Assembly: GCA_031761405.1 (NCBI GenBank)
Contig: JASEVX010000001.1
Coordinates: forward strand, 111,285,643 to 111,349,642
Length of the DNA stretch: 64,000 nucleotides
Source of the DNA: Serripes groenlandicus
Lineage: Eukaryota; Mollusca; Bivalvia; Cardiida; Cardiidae
Direction: 5' to 3'
Below are positions 53,841 through 64,000 of the stretch, in pieces (the first letter of the stretch is position 1; the number at the start of each line of letters is the position of its first letter). Below the pieces are notes generated by a model, which worked only from the letters and a program-made list of their open reading frames with translations, had not been told where the DNA came from and searched no databases. The position numbers and the translations under genes are program-made.

Positions 53841-54391
53841 AATTGGTACAGTCACCAACATTTTCCCTCATAGACAATACATAACATTGAGCTCTGAGAC
53901 ACCTTATGTAACTTTTGTTGGAGTTACCATAAAACACTGGATTATAACATGTATATATCATAACATCTGGATATTCAGACAGATTTACAATACACAGTTG
54001 GAAAATAGTATTGGAAAAGGAGAAATTGTATTGGAAAAGGAGAAATTGCTTCTTTTGAACAAGTTATAATTATCTCACAATGTTTTCATCAATAGTTGCA
54101 AATGTGTCAAATGTTGTCTTTGTCAGCAAAATGTTAATGTATAGTGAATCTCAGTATTATTTTTTCTTTCTGTATTAACTCTTCAGAAAGGTGTCATCAT
54201 CTTTTTATTTTTCTCAATTGTAGTAATAAGGGTTGTAGGTGCATGACTTATAATGGTTACCTTGGTAAGATGAATAAGTTAACTGTCAAGAGTAAGAATT
54301 CCATACTTGCAGTATTTTACATGTAAAAGGCGTTTCCTCCATATTAATTATTTTTTTTGTCCACTACCTTAAGGCGTACATAATCCAATAG

Positions 54392-54505
54392 GCTTAACCC
54401 AGAGTAGCAGACGACTTCTGAAAACATCTTGACAAATGGAGAAATTGCTCATGATGAGTCATTTCTCCCTTTGTCACAATGTTTTTAACTTCATTCAATA
54501 ATAGC
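54392..54505 (+). mobile_element. MITE-1 left half
   Basis: 'cagacgacttctgaaaacat' and centre ctcatgatgagtcatttctc. No right arm follows. Confidence 0.7.
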
Positions 54506-54775
54506 TTTGAAATTTAAGTAAAAACTTTTTTTTTTAATACAAGAGAGCCAGAATAATTGAATAATTATATCTCACACTTGAAACAATTCAAATTCAATCT
54601 TGGAATTTGAACATTTTATTCATTCATAAAATTCAAAATTATAAAAATGATATACATTGTATGTTAAAAAATAAATAACCTGTGGGTTTGATTTTGTTAT
54701 TAGTTTCATGTTATGTCAATTTGACCAGAAATTTACTATCTTTATAAAAAGGTTAGACTGTTTCTTGCCATAAGC

Positions 54776-54999
54776 GTAACCCTTTTTAGCTTGCAGACAC
54801 ATCTTTAAGCATTTGTTTCAGACAACTTTTGAAAACATCGTAATAAAAGAAGAAATTGCTCATACTAAGCAATTTTTGGTTTTGCCACAATGTATTCAAC
54901 TTCATTCAATGATTAAACTTTCATTTATATGATTTAAATTTATTAACAAATGCTTACAAAGATGTCTGCTGCATATTTGTTGGAGGTGGGAAAGGGTTA
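54776..54999 (+). mobile_element. MITE-1 copy, full length, old
   Basis: gtaaccctttttagcttgca to ggaggtgggaaagggttaa, with 'aattgctcatactaagcaat' in the centre. Confidence 0.85.
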
Positions 55000-55358
55000 A
55001 TTTTGATTTGTTTGTGTTTTATCCTAAAATAAAAAAAAAATACACTAATTCCATTTATGTTCTGTTTGTTAAAAGTTTTTGACCGTCCCCAATTTTGACC
55101 CATTACCAGATACACTATTTTAGAGTTTTCCGAAATTGAAAACATACGAAGAAAGTAAACTGACAAATCTAATGAAACAATGGTGCATCTTGAGAGATAC
55201 TCTTGAAAACAGTGTGTGAAAAGGAATAAATGCTCATTGCAATGGTCTCTCACTTGTTGGCAATTTTCTATTTGCCACATTGTTTATGTCTGAAAGTCCT
55301 CAGCTGCAAAGGCTGGATAAGTCATTGGTATGAGCACCTAGCTAACAGAAAAAAAAGT

Positions 55359-55588
55359 TTAACCCTTTCCCTCATATAGATGTCTTCTGACGCCTCTGCA
55401 GCATACAGCTTTTTGAAAACATAGTGACAATAGCAGAAATTGCTCAAAACGAGCAATTTCTCCTTTTGACACAATGTTTTCAACTTTTCATCATAGGTTA
55501 TCCATTCAATTATAGAGATTTTCTATATTTTGACAAAATATGTTCAAAGTCGTCTGCTGCATAATTGTCGTATGAGGGAAAGGGTTAA
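55359..55588 (+). mobile_element. MITE-1 copy, intact, young
   Basis: TTAACCCTTTCCCTCATATA to cgtatgagggaaagggTTAA, 230 bp. Centre gaaattgctcaaaacgagca has a longer stem (GCTC/GAGC) than the common form. Confidence 0.93.
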
Positions 55589-55957
55589 TCACTAACCTGA
55601 TACCAGACTTTTCAAAACATTTCAGGAAAAAACAGCATCGATGTCTGGAAAATCAGAGTTGCAAATCTGTCAGAATTGAAAACACTTGTACTATATCAGG
55701 CTGTCAGTAGAGGATTCTTTAAACACATAGTCTCTATGGAGCCTCCTTCACTGTTATAATTGCAGCTGTGGACTTTGAAACTATCTCGCCAAAAGAAAGG
55801 AAAGTCTATAAATGAACGTATAATTGTTAAAAAGAGTTGATACATTGTGGGGAGAGTCCTCCTCCGAAAATGCCCAATATTTTTGTCTGTTTGTTGAAAA
55901 ATGTTTAACAAGATTATTTGGCCTGCCGAAGGTTATATATATCAGCAAAATCGCTTC

Positions 55958-56165
55958 ATGCCTTTCCCAAATACAGCCACTTTATGATGACTTTTAAAAA
56001 CATTGTAGCCAAAGAAAAAAATGCTCAAAGTTGGCAATTTCTCCTTTTGCCACACTGTTTACAACTTTATTCAATTTTTATTCTCTCATTTGAGATTTTC
56101 CATATTATGACTACATGTTGGCAGAGTGGTCTGCTGCAATTTTGTTGTATATGGGAAAAGGATTA
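55958..56165 (+). mobile_element. MITE-1 copy, old
   Basis: 'gcctttcccaaatacagcca', 'ctcaaagttggcaatttctc' and 'gtatatgggaaaaggattaa'. Confidence 0.75.
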
Positions 56166-56179
56166 AATGTGAAGAAGTA

Positions 56180-56387
56180 GCTTTCCCTCATATAGATGCT
56201 TTCTGATGCCTCTGCAGCAGACAGCTTTATGAAAACATATTGACAAAAGAAGAAATTGCTCAAAACAAGCAATTTTTCCTCTTGCCAAAATGTTTTCCAC
56301 TTTTACTTGTAGAGATTTTATATTTTTTGACAAAATATGTTTAAAGTCGACTCTACTGCAGAATTGTCGTATGAGGGAAAGGGTTAA
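56180..56387 (+). mobile_element. MITE-1 copy, young, left terminus eroded
   Basis: 'agctttccctcatatagatg' (the TTAACC is gone), gcctctgcagcagacagctt, and right cgtatgagggaaagggTTAA. The 'gtcataggttatcc' block is deleted. Confidence 0.88.
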
Positions 56388-56469
56388 GTCAGTGTTGCCT
56401 AGGCGAACTGTATCTATGAAGGGTTTAAGCTACTTGCAGGCAGCTCCCACAAAGGCTATTTGTCAAGCA

Positions 56470-56922
56470 TTTTACCACTTACAACAATTCTGCAGCAGAA
56501 GACTTAACCCTTTCCCTCATGCAGACGCTTTCTGACGCCTCTGCAGCAGACGGCTTTTTGAAAACATAGTGACAAAAGAAGAAATTGCACAAAACGTGCA
56601 ATTTCTCCTTTTGTCACAATGTTTTCCACTTTTAGTCATAGGTTATCCATTCAATTATAGAGATTTTCCATTGTTTGACCAAATATGTTTAAAGTCGTCT
56701 GCTGCAGAATTGTTGTATCAGGGAAAGGGTTAAGTAAAAGTTAGGCGGAAACATGGAAAGTGTTCATAAATAAAAGTATGAATATTGAATCAAATTGAAA
56801 ACATTGTGTATGAAGATGAAATTGCTGATTATATTAGGTAAATACTCCTTTTTGCCAGTCTGTTTTCAAAAGTCGTCTGCTGCAGATGCTTCAAAATGCA
56901 TCTGTATGTGGGAAAGGATTAA
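56470..56922 (-). mobile_element. older MITE-1 copy carrying a nested young copy
   Basis: Outer left arm 'accacttacaacaattctgc', then agcagaagac. The outer element resumes at 56734 with 'gtaaaagttaggcggaaaca' and ends tctgtatgtgggaaaggatt at 56922. The inner copy occupies 56504-56733. Confidence 0.85.
56504..56733 (+). mobile_element. MITE-1 copy, intact, GCAC/GTGC stem subfamily, nested
   Basis: TTAACCCTTTCCCTCATGCA to gtatcagggaaagggTTAA, 230 bp, with gaaattgcacaaaacgtgca in the centre. It sits at a TTAA inside the left arm of the older copy. Confidence 0.93.
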
Positions 56923-57179
56923 AAGTTTTTGTTAGAATTTATACCTTGGGAGATATAAATAATGACGTTGTCCTTCATACATAGTTTCACCTTTGCAACA
57001 GACAACTTTTGAAAACATAGTGGAAAAAATTGTTCTTTTCCAACATTTCTTTTGCCACAATATATGCAACTCCTGCATTAAAATTATGCTTCCAATTTTC
57101 CTGGTGTTGCAAATTTTGTTCTCTAAATTCAACAAAGAAGATATAAGCCATCAATGGACAACATAGGCTACGGCAAGAC

Positions 57180-57262
57180 TTAACCCTTTCCCATATGCAG
57201 ACTCATTTGCTGCAGATGACATTTGGAAAGACAATGTGGCAAAAGGAGAAATAACTTGGAAG
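57180..57262 (+). mobile_element. MITE-1 left half
   Basis: TTAACCCTTTCCCATATGCA, then 'gacaatgtggcaaaaggaga', then lost. Confidence 0.7.
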
Positions 57263-57587
57263 TTTTCAAAGCAGCCAATTCTTAGAATAGTATATAAGGT
57301 AATGGCTTCATAATCTTGGATATTTGCATTCCCCCTTGTTCTATTGAAAAGATTTTTTATTATGTTCATCAAGATTTTTTTATGGCCAAAGCATTTTGTA
57401 AAAGATGTTATGTATATTGTTGGTTTAATTATCATTTGTAAACTAAACAAATTTAAATATGGAATTTATTCATCATGGTTTCCATTCAAATATGATCTTT
57501 TCCTTTCATCAATCATTATATTAGTATATTTGTTGTCACTTAGACCATTCGAAAGTGATATTTTTGTGTGCAGCTATTATTTAATTT

Positions 57588-57742
57588 TCCCACTTACAGA
57601 CATATTCAGCAGATGACTTTTGCCGCAATTTTTTCAAAACTAATTTCGTTAATTATACCTTCGCTTGGAGAGTTTATCCAATCTTTACCAAGATGTGTTT
57701 AAAAGTCCTCTACTGCAGATTTGTTGTATGTGGGAAAGGGTT
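57588..57742 (+). mobile_element. MITE-1 copy, centre deleted
   Basis: ttttcccacttacagacata, 'cagcagatgacttttgccgc', and right arm 'gtcctctactgcagatttgt' to gtatgtgggaaagggttaa. Confidence 0.8.
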
Positions 57743-58047
57743 AACATTTCCAATCAGTTTATCCTTTCATTATATAATATTATTATCTGGCTGTCTGTGT
57801 AAGTTCTTTCCCGTTCGTTATGAGGATTTTTTTTTTGTATTTTTCAAGCTCTCCTGGACAGTGCCCAGAAAAGCTTTTATGATGGTGATGGTTCTTTCAT
57901 CAGGATTGATATTAATTAATGCATATGCAAACATTTTAACCCTTTCCATGATGCAGCCAACTGTATATCTTATGCGGTAGAAGAATTATGAAAACATTGT
58001 AAGAAAAGCATGAATTGCTTAAAAGAAAACAATTTTGTTGTGTGTTG

Positions 58048-58243
58048 TTTACCCTCTCCGGCACACAGCAAATCTGCCGCAAACAACTTTATAAAAATCT
58101 TGACATAAATATGGAAACTTTATAAATGAAAGAATTACAGAATCAAGTTGAAACCATTGTGGCAAAATTGAAGAACAATTTCCCTTATTGCCATAATATT
58201 TTCAAAAGTCCTCTGATTCAGAAGCGTATTTTGGAAAGGGTTA
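58048..58243 (-). mobile_element. MITE-1 copy, old
   Basis: ttaccctctccggcacacag, 'ccattgtggcaaaattgaag', and right end ttggaaagggttaaa. Confidence 0.75.
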
Positions 58244-58444
58244 AATTTGATCCTCTAGAAATAACAAATAATGTGGAGATACCAATTGATAGTAGAGCAA
58301 TGTTATTGTTCTCAGTTCATTCCCAATTTTATTTCCTGATAATAGTTCTCATGAATTGTTTGTCTCTTTGTTTATACATCCATCCACAGTGTCTGATCTC
58401 TGATTGTAAACAGTTTAATTCAAAATGTTATAATCTTTTAATGA

Positions 58445-58635
58445 CATACCCCTTTTCAATATGCAAAATGCAGCAGGTGACTTATGTGAAAATATTGTGG
58501 CAAAAGTAGAAATTGTTCAAAATAAATTATTTATCTTTTACATAATTTCTCTTTTAGCCACAATGTTTTCAAAAGTCGTCTGCGTCAGAGGCATCAACGT
58601 GCAACGTGTGTCTGTATGAGGGTAGATATTATATA
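58445..58635 (-). mobile_element. MITE-1 copy, old
   Basis: 'atacccctttt' with 'gcagcaggtgacttatgtga', 'attgtggcaaaagtagaaat', and right arm 'gtcgtctgcgtcagaggcat'. Confidence 0.65.
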
Positions 58636-58639
58636 TCAT

Positions 58640-59495
58640 ATGACATTACAGGTTTGCACCATTTTTGCGGTATAAAAAGCATTGTAAATCAAATACATAA
58701 CGATGTCTTTATTTAAAAAAAGTAAATATAGGTGTTGCATAATTAGAAAAAGTCAATTTAGGATGAGTTATGTTGGGCAATGACAGTTAATGAACAATAT
58801 TTCAGTGATGCACAGATTATTTTTTCAGGACTTAATGCAAAACTGTTTTAATCATGACTGGTTAAATGAAGTAGATATTGTTGTTTGGCTTTGAAACCTC
58901 GAAATGCGGTCTTGTCTCTTAGACTTTGACAATAGAGATGGTTTATTGTTTCAATGGTAACATTTTAACATGGTTTATGACAAAGTGTTTGTTTTATCCT
59001 GAAGCCTAAAGGGACAGGCTGTTGTTGTTTGAAAATTGCGCTTCAAACAATTGACCACTTCATTGACATGTGACATGACACTTTCTTGTAAATGCAAACA
59101 TTTGAAAAGAATGGAAAATAATTCAATTTAACTCTTTAATTTGTATATTCTAACCTTTTCATAATGCAGAAGACTTGATACTACTGTATCAGACAAAAAA
59201 AAAAAAAAAAAAATATGGGGGTATTGTTTTGTATAATCACTGTCTTCTCTTTAATCTCACCGGAGCACGCATTATGCTCACTTTTTTTAATATTTATTTC
59301 ACTATATATACTTTCAAAAGTAAGCTGCTAAAGGGAAAGGATGTTGTTGTTTTAAATTGCCCTTCAAACAATAATGACAACATCTTGGACATGTGACATG
59401 ACACTGTGTTTTATAGTATGTACTAAAAATTTAAAACTATGAAAACAAATACCTTTATGAACTGTTTACCTGATATGATATTTTTAGGATCTTCT
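58640..59495 (+). other. non-coding stretch with a poly-A tract
   Basis: A run of 19 A lies near 59195. The pair 'gttgttgtttgaaaattgcg...cttcaaacaa' (59020) and 'gttgttgttttaaattgccc...ttcaaacaat' (59343) shows a short local duplication ending 'catgtgacatgacac'. Confidence 0.45.
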
Positions 59496-59501
59496 GCTTC
59501 T

Positions 59502-59726
59502 ATTCCTTTCACAATTACAGACACATTCAGACACCTATGCAGCAGACGACTTTTTGAAAACAATGTGGCAAAAGCAGAAATTGCTCATAATGAGCAATTT
59601 TTCCTTTTGCCATGACGTTCTCAACTCCATTCATTCATATGACTTTCTTTTATGATTTTTTTCCATATCAATGCGTGTTTCCAAAGTCATCTGCTGCAAG
59701 TTAGTTGTATGAAAGAAAGGGTTAGA
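59502..59726 (+). mobile_element. MITE-1 copy, full length
   Basis: attcctttcacaattacaga, centre ctcataatgagcaatttttc, to gtatgaaagaaagggtta. Confidence 0.85.
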
Positions 59727-60084
59727 ATATCTAAGAGGGAAAATTGTATGTAAAAAACTGGATGTGTGACTGTGACACTGCATGAGTAAAGAATATTGTA
59801 GGTAAAGACTATAATAAAGGAGAATTTCTTCAATTTGAGCAATTTCTCCTTTTTTATTGCATTGTTTTAAAATCATCTCTCTTGCAGGGGTGATCAAAAG
59901 CAGTTGACTTTATCAAACAATGGGTTAGATTTAAATTATCCTGAAACTTAAAACATGATTCCAAAGCTGAGCCCACTGTCAATTTAGAGGTTGAGAGTTT
60001 GACCTTCAGCTCAACCAACTTTCTCGTCATCGTTCATCAAATGTCAATGCAACAAGTGCATTCTTCTTCCACCAATTGGCTAAA

Positions 60085-60225
60085 AGTTTATGTGGAAAGC
60101 AGCCCTTTGCTTTTAAAGACTGTTGCGTATAATAGTGGTGTGTGAAAGCCAGGAAACGCATCGTAAGATGAACCGGCTGCCATGATATGACTGAAAAGTT
60201 GAAAAATGTATTAAATCCACTCAAT
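60085..60225 (+). mobile_element. SINE, third copy
   Basis: 'gtgtgaaagccaggaaacgc', 'ccggctgccatgatatgact' and tail 'ttaaatccactcaatcaatc' match the copies at 15.3 and 23.4 kb. Confidence 0.7.
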
Positions 60226-60419
60226 CAATCTAAACAAATGAGTATTGAACACAGCCCTTTGTTGTTGTTACTAACATACTGCACAAAGTCTTCAAAATGA
60301 GAAGTGATTAAACATTCTGGCAAATAAGAATGAATTATGACTGTCTAATTTATAACTTTCAAGGTCGAAATATTAATTAAGCTTGACCCATCAACTGCGG
60401 GTCACTGAATATGGAATGT

Positions 60420-60560
60420 ATTAATCCTTTCCCACATGCAGACACATTTTGCCTCAACTTCATCAGACAATTTTTGAAAATATTGTGGCAAGTGGAAAAA
60501 TTGTTAGTATTTTCTCCTTATCACACAATATTTACAACTCTGTTTAATAATTTGATTAAT
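60420..60560 (+). mobile_element. MITE-1 left half
   Basis: ttaatcctttcccacatgca and 'atattgtggcaagtggaaaa'. The right half is absent, with a palindromic element close behind. Confidence 0.7.
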
Positions 60561-60607
60561 ATTAAAAGAGAAATGCCAGGATTTGGACCTACTTTTAATT
60601 CACCAAA

Positions 60608-60862
60608 TGAGCGTTCCCGAGAAAACCAACATTATGGACTTCCAGAATGTATCGACCCAGATCAACTTGCACATGCTAATCAGGGCCGAAACATTCTGTC
60701 TCAGGGGGATAGAGGTATAGAGAAATGATTCCTGCAACAGAAAATCCACAGGAGGTGAACAGTGTCTTCCCGGGTAAGCCTGCGCGGTATGCTTATAGGC
60801 TGATTCGGATCGATAGTTTACACAGAGACCACAATGTTGGTTTTCTCCCGGGATGGCTCAAA
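60608..60862. mobile_element. palindromic element, 'gagaaaaccaacat' family, copy 3
   Basis: gagcgttcccgagaaaacca, then acattatggac at the left; 'ccacaatgttggttttctcc', then cgggatggctc at the right. Terminal arms of about 34 bp match copy 1. Confidence 0.78.
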
Positions 60863-61125
60863 TGTACTTTTGCACAAAATAAACCTGATGTTGATCTCTG
60901 TGTACTTTCGCACAAAATAAAGATATTTCATCAAATTAAAAGTAGGTGTAATATTCGGAATATATATTTAAAATTTGACTATCAAAATAACATATAACAG
61001 AGTTTCAGATTGGATGAAGTAATATTAAATTGCCAATCAGGAAATTCCTGTACTTCAAAGTAGCAAAACAAAAGTGATCTTTAATAATGGAGGATTGCCT
61101 TTTTATCATATTATAATTTTCTTTC

Positions 61126-61357
61126 TTAACCCTTTCCCTCATATTACAATTCTGCAGCAGACGACATTAAACAAATTTTGTCAAAATATAGAAAATCTCT
61201 ATAATTGAATGGATAACCTATATGACTAAAAGTGGAAAACATTGTGGCAAAAGGAGAAATTGCTTGTTTTGAGCAATTTCTTCTTTTGTCACTATGTTTT
61301 CAAAAAGCCAACTGCTGCAGAGGCGTCAGAAAGCATCTATATGAGGGAAAGGGTTAA
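61126..61357 (-). mobile_element. MITE-1 copy, intact, young, reversed
   Basis: The reverse complement of the 8.41-kb reference: TTAACCCTTTCCCTCATATT, then acaattctgcagcagacgac, to ctatatgagggaaagggTTAA. It is the only intact young copy in this orientation. Confidence 0.93.
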
Positions 61358-61359
61358 AC

Positions 61360-61785
61360 CACTTTTGGCATTTTTAAATAAAACTGTTGCTTGGATACAT
61401 TTAGTGGTGTTAGGTAGCTGTAAAGATTTGTTATTGATAAATGTAAACATGTATTGAGGGTGATTTTTTCCAGCGTGTTCTTTTGTTTAAACTTTGTTTA
61501 ATATCAACACATGTATATATATATATATAATTAATTCTGCATTGAATCAATGTGTTCAAACTGTGTTTTATTTTCCTGACTTTCTTTGTGTGTGTGTGTA
61601 TATTATTTTCCTTATTGGCACTCCAGCTATGATTTCCCAACACACAAACTCTAATGATGGCTTCGTAAAATAAGCCAATCAATATAGTAGATGTTGATGC
61701 TTCTTTACAGAAGTGGTCTGCTGCATAAGCTTCAAAGGTTGTCTGCATCAGTGAAAGAATTCATGCAAAATTGTTGTGAGTACAT
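61360..61785 (+). other. non-coding stretch with microsatellites
   Basis: (TA)n near 61505-61528 and a short (TG)n near 61586-61600. A MITE-like end 'agtggtctgctgcataagct' lies near 61711. Confidence 0.6.
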
Positions 61786-61789
61786 CTTA

Positions 61790-61969
61790 TTTACTCTTTC
61801 CCACATACCTGTACAACAATTCTGCAGCAGAAGACTGAAAATATAATTATTCAATTGAGATAAAGGCAAAAGTGGAAAATGTAAATATGCACCAATTTCC
61901 CTTTTTGCCAAAATGTTTTAAAATGTCAGCTGCTGCAAATGGGTCAAAATGCGAGAGGGAGAGAGTTAA
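61790..61969 (-). mobile_element. MITE-1 copy
   Basis: ttactctttcccacatacct, 'acaattctgcagcagaagac' and 'cagctgctgcaaatgggtca', ending gagggagagagttaa. Confidence 0.78.
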
Positions 61970-62139
61970 CCCTGCTCCTGTGGCAGACATCTATTGTAAA
62001 TATTATGGTACAAGAAGAAGTTGATCAAAAATGAACAATGTTTACAACTTGGGTATCAAATTGCACTGCTAATTTTCCAAGATATTACCGTATTTTGTCT
62101 AAGCAGACGTCTGTAACATTGTAATTTCTGACCAACAGT

Positions 62140-62275
62140 TGACCCTTGCCCACTTGCAGAAACATGTTGATGTATCTGCAGAAGACAAATTTTTAAAACA
62201 TTGCCGCCAAAGGAGAAATTACTCATTTTCAACTCTATTGAGATTTGTTTGCTATATGTGGGTTAAAGTTTAAAA
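62140..62275 (+). mobile_element. MITE-1 copy, truncated
   Basis: ttgacccttgcccacttgca, 'gtatctgcagaagacaaatt' and 'cgccaaaggagaaattactc'. The right arm is reduced to ctatatgtgggttaaa. Confidence 0.65.
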
Positions 62276-62299
62276 GATGATGTCTTTACAGTTGTTGTA

Positions 62300-62521
62300 C
62301 TTATATGAGTGGTATCCCAGGACAACCAACTGTTGAGTACAAGTGTGAGGAAAGAGCTTCCTGCCCTGCCATTCGGGTCCATGTGTATTGGTTATTAAAA
62401 ACATCTTGAATGCTTCTATGACTTGCTGACAAACAGTACACAGCCAAACTATAAGAATGAGCAGATTGTCTCACATGTCCTGAGGGTCGGGTATTCCTCG
62501 ACCATCCCCCGCTCATATAAG
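62300..62521. mobile_element. possible small TIR element
   Basis: cttatatgagtgg at the left and ccgctcatataag at the right are inverted partners about 13 bp long, 222 bp apart. 'cccaggacaacc' and 'cctcgaccatccccc' lie just inside. No second copy is in the window. Confidence 0.4.
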
Positions 62522-62913
62522 CACTACATGTATCAGGATGTAATAGCTGGCTATACGATCAGGTCCTGTCTAAAATGTACATGCAACTTGATATGAAATC
62601 AAAATTACTGGATACTATATTCTGATGAAAAGATTGTGACATATAGAAAATAGGAAAAAATATATCTGAAACAGATTTGAAAACATTACGGGAAGTGGAG
62701 ATGTTGCTTGTTTTGAGTAATTTCTCCTTATCTCACGATGTTTTTAAAATGGTTTGCTGATAAGGTGTCTTATATTGGCTGTATCAGAGAAAGGGAACAT
62801 CAAAGGGCTCATTTCATTAACCTAGTGCAAGAAGTCAGTACTCATAGTAAATTCCTCTTATATGTAAGGACTTTTTGTCAGCAAATGTTGTTCAATTGAC
62901 ATTACATTTTGTA

Positions 62914-63129
62914 ATTAACCCTTTCCAACATACAATAAATCTGCAGCAGATGACTTTGAAAACATCTAGCCAAAAAGATGGTTATTCTATATAAATGTAA
63001 GTATAATTATTTAATGAGTTTGAAGAATGGTGGCAGATTTATGAGAAATTTTTCATTCAGCCACAATGTTTTAAAAAATTGTCTGCTGATGAGCAACATT
63101 ATATGGTTCTGCTAAAGGGAAAGGTTTAA
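62914..63129 (-). mobile_element. MITE-1 copy, old
   Basis: TTAACCCTTTCCAACATACA and 'tctgcagcagatgactttga', to aaagggaaaggttTAA. Confidence 0.8.
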
Positions 63130-63403
63130 GCAAATTTTGCAATTAAAAGGCAACATTTATGGTAACTATACAGCTTTGATTCCTGTCAAAGTTGCAAATT
63201 GTGGGATTCATGCAACATTGTTGTAACTACATTATGTTACAAGATGTAGTGACAACTTATTGCATGAAGCCATCAACATATGCAGTGTTTTTCAATCAAC
63301 AGGTGGTTGTAATTACAGTTAGTAGAATCCACTACATCATGGAATTAGTTATTTCTATATGGCTTCTTTCCCTAGGATAATAACATGATTTAGATAGTAT
63401 CTT

Positions 63404-63647
63404 GAGGGCTTGGCGTGAAACAGTTGTATCTAAAATTGGTATTTTTTTACCAAGGTTGATCACCTGGCCATAAAGTCTTTATAAGCGTTAAATCACTTTT
63501 CTTGGTAAACAATGTAAATTTAGGTGACATTGCTCGTTCTGAGCAATGGCACCTAAATCTGCATTGTTTACAAAAGGGTCAAAATTGCCCCTAAACCAGG
63601 GTTTTCAAAATAGGTTTTAAGTTACAACCGTTTCACGCCAAGCCCTC
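63404..63647. mobile_element. 244-bp inverted-repeat element, unrelated to MITE-1
   Basis: Arms gagggcttggcgtgaaacag, then ttgtatct; the right arm on the opposite strand is gagggcttggcgtgaaacgg, then ttgtaact. An inner palindrome 'tttaggtgacattgctcgtt', then 'ctgagcaatggcacctaaat', lies in the middle. ATCT occurs just outside both ends (agtATCTt... / ...cgATCTg), a possible short target duplication. Confidence 0.75.
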
Positions 63648-63649
63648 GA

Positions 63650-64000
63650 TCTGTTAAATAAATGCTGGTCTCTAAAAACTTGAGTTTGTGTTACCATTTT
63701 GTAATGTGTGGAGTGCAATGGAATGTTCTATTTTTGAATTATTATATAATTAATATATTTTACATAAATGTCATTGTTGAATGCTTTTGTCTTGGTTCTT
63801 ACTTACTTTCTCCTTTTGCTTTTTTGAAAACCTTAATGTCAAAATGTGGCATCATGTGGTATCTTTTATTTAACTAGATGTTTTCTAGTTTAGATATTTG
63901 AAAAAGTGACCAGTTCAATCATATTAAGCCATATCACAGCATGTACCTGCTGTAAATATTTGACTGAAAGATATTGATGAGCATCACAGATGACCAGGTG
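63650..64000 (+). other. non-coding stretch, no feature recognised
   Basis: No repeat or coding structure recognised up to the window edge. Confidence 0.4.

Noticed and set aside
53629..54069. 146-codon plus-strand frame
   Set aside because: It includes MITE-1 sequence and a short tandem duplication (gtattggaaaaggagaaatt), so it is a chance frame.
62300..62516. 71-codon minus-strand protein
   Set aside because: It lies within the possible small TIR element and has no recognisable domain.

Overview
This window is animal nuclear DNA. It is AT-rich, almost free of long open frames and crowded with short interspersed repeats. Several repeats look like ones I know as common in bivalve mollusc genomes: the 'acaagagggccatgatggc' element, the inverted-repeat element ending in 'gagaaaaccaacat', degenerate arrays built on 'gtgaccttgacctttgacc', and a SINE whose tail reads 'ggcgttaaaccacaatcaat'. 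A bivalve, perhaps a heterodont, is the best guess; this rests on recall of repeat families and not on a search.

Layout. 0.33-2.05 kb: a 45-bp minisatellite that ends against a tRNA-derived SINE on the minus strand. 2.8-12.6 kb: many copies of one short TTAA-flanked MITE family (called MITE-1 here) and other bivalve-type repeats. 12.83-19.02 kb: a roughly 6.2-kb block, visibly more GC-rich than its surroundings, bounded by near-identical inverted arms of about 145 bp and inserted in an older repeat; I recognise no gene in it. 19-29 kb: more repeats, a short hAT transposon carrying a transposase remnant, and a composite tandem-repeat array. 30.4 kb: a CpG-bearing, promoter-like patch with YY1-like motifs and a splice donor. 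30.6-46.5 kb: repeat-rich non-coding DNA that may be one long intron. 46.57-50.87 kb: the one clear gene, a single large coding exon for a 1395-residue protein with 14 C2H2 zinc fingers. 51-64 kb: 3' flank, again full of MITE-1 copies.

The gene is probably a sequence-specific transcriptional regulator. It has an unusual array of near-identical, widely spaced fingers, a clustered C-terminal finger group, two CtBP-type motifs and a phosphorylation-dependent SUMO motif. The 30.4-kb patch is a candidate promoter and first exon for it, about 16 kb upstream; only transcript data could confirm this.

Most of the window is explained by MITE-1: dozens of recognisable copies, 5'-TTAA-CCCTTTCCC...GGGAAAGGG-TTAA-3', as expected of piggyBac-type insertion, with a central near-perfect palindrome. 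Nested copies, an hAT insertion inside one copy, a minisatellite grown from one copy, and copies that have lost the central hairpin give a readable relative history. No prokaryotic genes, CRISPR arrays, rRNA genes or intact tRNA genes were seen.
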